From NCBI GenBank assembly GCA_035499215.1, contig DATJZH010000127.1, positions 1-5,617 on the forward strand: a stretch of DNA of 5,617 nucleotides, read 5' to 3'. Each line of letters opens with the position of its first letter. Within the stretch, counting starts at the first letter, position 1. This DNA comes from DATJZH01 sp035499215 (GTDB lineage Bacteria > Actinomycetota > Actinomycetes > Streptosporangiales > Streptosporangiaceae). The notes below the pieces were generated by a model. That model made no database searches and had not been told where the DNA came from. It worked only from the letters and a program-made list of their open reading frames with translations. Position numbers and translations under genes: made by a program. This document shows positions 4,248 to 5,617 of the stretch, one piece after another.

Positions 4248-4285
4248 CTTCTCGGTGGTCTGCGTGCTCGCACGCCGCGTGCTCG
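4222..4285 (+). promoter_or_regulatory. GCGTGCT repeat cluster with a palindrome (candidate operator)
   Basis: GCGTGCT occurs at 4222-4228 (inside the -35 region), 4262-4268 and 4277-4283; the last two extend to GCGTGCTCG. The middle copy is half of a palindrome, GCGTGC-TC-GCACGC (4262-4275), just downstream of the predicted transcript start. A protein binding here would sit across the promoter, as repressors of sugar-utilisation genes often do. The binding protein is unknown. Confidence 0.4.
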
Positions 4286-4374
4286 GCTTTCTGCTGGTGC
4301 TGGCCCGGCGTGAGGCGGCCACGGGACGCCGGGTTCCAAGCCGCACAGACCCGACTCAGAAGGAGCAGCAATGA
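4255..4374 (+). CDS. Possible leaderless 39-residue leader peptide before glucoamylase
   Basis: A GTG at 4255-4257, at or one base from the predicted transcript start (about 4254), opens a 39-codon frame whose TGA overlaps the glucoamylase ATG as ATGA. The peptide starts VVCVLARRVLGFLLVLARRE, a hydrophobic stretch with paired arginines, and ends in a polar tail (PTQKEQQ). Leaderless translation is common in actinobacteria, so a coupled leader peptide is conceivable. Against it: the downstream gene has its own strong ribosome binding site, the promoter is only predicted, and the overlap arises automatically whenever ATG is followed by A. Confidence 0.22.
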   Translation: MVCVLARRVLGFLLVLARREAATGRRVPSRTDPTQKEQQ

Positions 4375-5617
4375 GCACGCCAGTCGCCTCAGGCACCGAC
4401 GCTGAAGCTCAGGCGCCGGGCCGATTGCAATACAGCCTGGTAGAGGTCGCGCTAGCGCAGTCGGACCTGACGACCATCGCGCAGTACATGTTCTGGCTGA
4501 TGTTCCGCAACGTCGCGTCGGACGGGCTGGTGTTTGTCTCGCCGCCGGACAGCAGCAACCAGCCATCGCCCCCGGTCCTGTCGCTACCCGGGTGCATACT
4601 CGCCTCACCGACGTGGGAGAACACCGGCACGCACGTGAACCAGGACTATGTGTTCAACTGGACCCGCGACGCCGCGGTCGCCGCGGTCGAGCTGGCGGCC
4701 GGCCCGCTGCACACCAGCCAGCCGCTGATCGACTATGTGCAGTTCGCGCAGACCTGCCAGACCTCGGCCAGTGCCATCGGAAACTTCGATCGTGCGTCGT
4801 TCTACATCAACGGCACTCCGCGGAATAACTGGAGCGACCAGACCGACGGGCCGGCCCTGCAGGTCCTGGCGATCCTGCAGATGTACGCCCAGCTCGACGC
4901 CCCCAGCCAGGCGGCGGCGAGCGCCGTGATAGCGGCGAACCTGAACTTCCTGCAGAACGCCTACCAGGGCGAGACGGTCAACGTGTGGGAGGAGGAGTTC
5001 GGCGCCTCGTTCTTCGCCCGCTCGGTGCAGCTGAAGTGCTTTGCGGCGATCGCGGCCAACACCCTCGGGATCCCGGTCCCGGGCTGGCTGAGCACCGCCA
5101 TACCGTGGCTGCAGAACGCCCTCGCCAGTCACTGGAACGGCCAGTACTACCAGTCGCTGCTGCCCGTCCCGACCGACTCCCGGGCTCCTTACGACCCGAA
5201 CCTCGACGTTGCCGCGGCGGCGATCTACGGCGCGGTCGCGGTCACCGACACCAAGCTCCTGGCGACCGCCGCGCAGTTGCGCAGCCAGTGGGCCGACCCG
5301 AACTCGCCGAACTATTACCCGATCAACGGCGCCGACCAGCAGCGCGGCATCGGCCCGATGCTGGGGCGCTATCCGGGGGACACCTACGACGGTGACACCG
5401 CCGATCCGCCGACGCGTGACCATCCCTGGGCCGTTTCCACCGCCATCTTCGCCGAGCTCTACTACCAGCTGGCGCGGCAGGTCAGCAGCAGCGGAACGGT
5501 TCCGCTCGACAGCCTGTCGGCGGCCTTCTTCAGCCAGATCGGGGTCAGCGCGGCAACGACCTCGGCCGCGGCAGCCGCGGCGCTGCAGAGCGCCGGCGAC
5601 CAGATGCTGCAAGCGCT
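4371..5617 (+). CDS. GH15 glucoamylase (glucan 1,4-alpha-glucosidase), 3' end outside window
   Basis: This enzyme family releases beta-D-glucose from the non-reducing ends of starch, glycogen or malto-oligosaccharides. 415 codons are present and the frame is open to the edge. Motifs of the fungal/yeast-like GH15 (alpha/alpha)6 barrel: FRNVASDGLVFVSPPDSSN and QDYVFNWTRDAAV, with Arg99/Asp100 equivalent to substrate-binding Arg54/Asp55 of Aspergillus glucoamylase; NNWSDQTDGPAL (Trp154, Asp159); NVWEEEFGASFFARSVQ, where Glu207 is the expected general acid (Glu179) and Glu208 its neighbour; and GRYPGDTYDGD (332-342) followed by HPWAVSTAIFAELYY. The general base (Glu400 equivalent) should lie about 20-60 residues beyond the edge. 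Asn204 stands where Aspergillus has Asp176. The ATG is fixed by AAGGAG 5 nt upstream and an in-frame TGA at 4311-4313. The N-terminus (MSTPVASGTDAEAQ...) has no signal peptide, so the protein is probably cytoplasmic. Confidence 0.93.
   Translation, partial: MSTPVASGTDAEAQAPGRLQYSLVEVALAQSDLTTIAQYMFWLMFRNVASDGLVFVSPPDSSNQPSPPVLSLPGCILASPTWENTGTHVNQDYVFNWTRDAAVAAVELAAGPLHTSQPLIDYVQFAQTCQTSASAIGNFDRASFYINGTPRNNWSDQTDGPALQVLAILQMYAQLDAPSQAAASAVIAANLNFLQNAYQGETVNVWEEEFGASFFARSVQLKCFAAIAANTLGIPVPGWLSTAIPWLQNALASHWNGQYYQSLLPVPTDSRAPYDPNLDVAAAAIYGAVAVTDTKLLATAAQLRSQWADPNSPNYYPINGADQQRGIGPMLGRYPGDTYDGDTADPPTRDHPWAVSTAIFAELYYQLARQVSSSGTVPLDSLSAAFFSQIGVSAATTSAAAAAALQSAGDQMLQA

Larger units (their letters stand above)
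3976..4370. other. Divergent intergenic region in front of the glucoamylase gene
   Basis: About 395 bp separate the start of the 68-residue gene from the glucoamylase start. The left two thirds are extremely GC-rich and contain a perfect 12-bp palindrome (GGCGGCGCCGCC, 4069-4080) and a doubtful plus-strand ORF (4006-4242). The right third contains a relatively AT-rich spot at 4241-4250, the likely promoter, and the GCGTGCT repeat cluster. Confidence 0.6.

Noticed and set aside
4605..5612. Long 335-codon minus-strand ORF
   Set aside because: It lies antisense to the GH15 gene, whose conserved motifs fix the coding frame. Its translation is Arg/Gly/Val-rich with no family features; such shadows are common at high GC.

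Overview
The window is high-GC DNA with strongly G/C-biased third codon positions, GTG as well as ATG starts, and intergenic hairpins without U-tracts. This suggests a high-GC Gram-positive bacterium (actinomycete). The families found (SHOCT-domain protein, Sap/GAP-family membrane protein, glucoamylase of family GH15) agree with that, but the genus cannot be read from the sequence.

Layout, left to right. Bases 1-330 look like decayed DNA: an 8-bp hairpin, a 26-bp tandem direct repeat, a GGGTCAATT motif like the ends of IS21-family elements, and a 48-codon open fragment resembling one membrane segment of a CPA1-type cation/proton antiporter. A very strong hairpin (406-441) separates this from a minus-strand block: a small membrane protein with PLDc_N-like and SHOCT domains (479-886) and gluconokinase gntK (1053-1595). 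A 40-codon ORF overlaps the gntK start by 4 bp. Bases 1715-2137 hold no convincing gene. A small hydrophobic plus-strand ORF (2138-2365) converges on a six-helix Sap/GAP (LysE-superfamily-like) membrane protein (2514-3194, minus). That gene's GTG start is overlapped by a 73-codon ORF that has a good ribosome binding site. This small ORF contains two abutting 24-bp imperfect repeats.

Bases 3413-3768 carry a remnant of a glycogen-debranching-enzyme (GlgX/TreX-type) gene and a hairpin, then an unrecognised 68-residue minus-strand protein (3769-3975). A divergent intergenic region (3976-4370) contains a plausible sigma-70-like promoter and a cluster of GCGTGCT repeats in front of a GH15 glucoamylase gene, which starts at 4371 and runs off the right edge. 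Its first 415 codons hold the substrate-binding WTRD motif and the general-acid WEE motif. The general base expected near the C-terminus is outside the window.

Functionally the clearest theme is alpha-glucan and sugar metabolism (glucoamylase, debranching-enzyme relic, gluconokinase), but the genes do not form one operon. The region reads as single genes set among relics of genes and an insertion sequence. I see no complete new defence or mobile system. The points most worth checking are the cytoplasmic-looking glucoamylase with its possible leaderless leader peptide, the debranching-enzyme relic, and the small ORFs that overlap gene starts.
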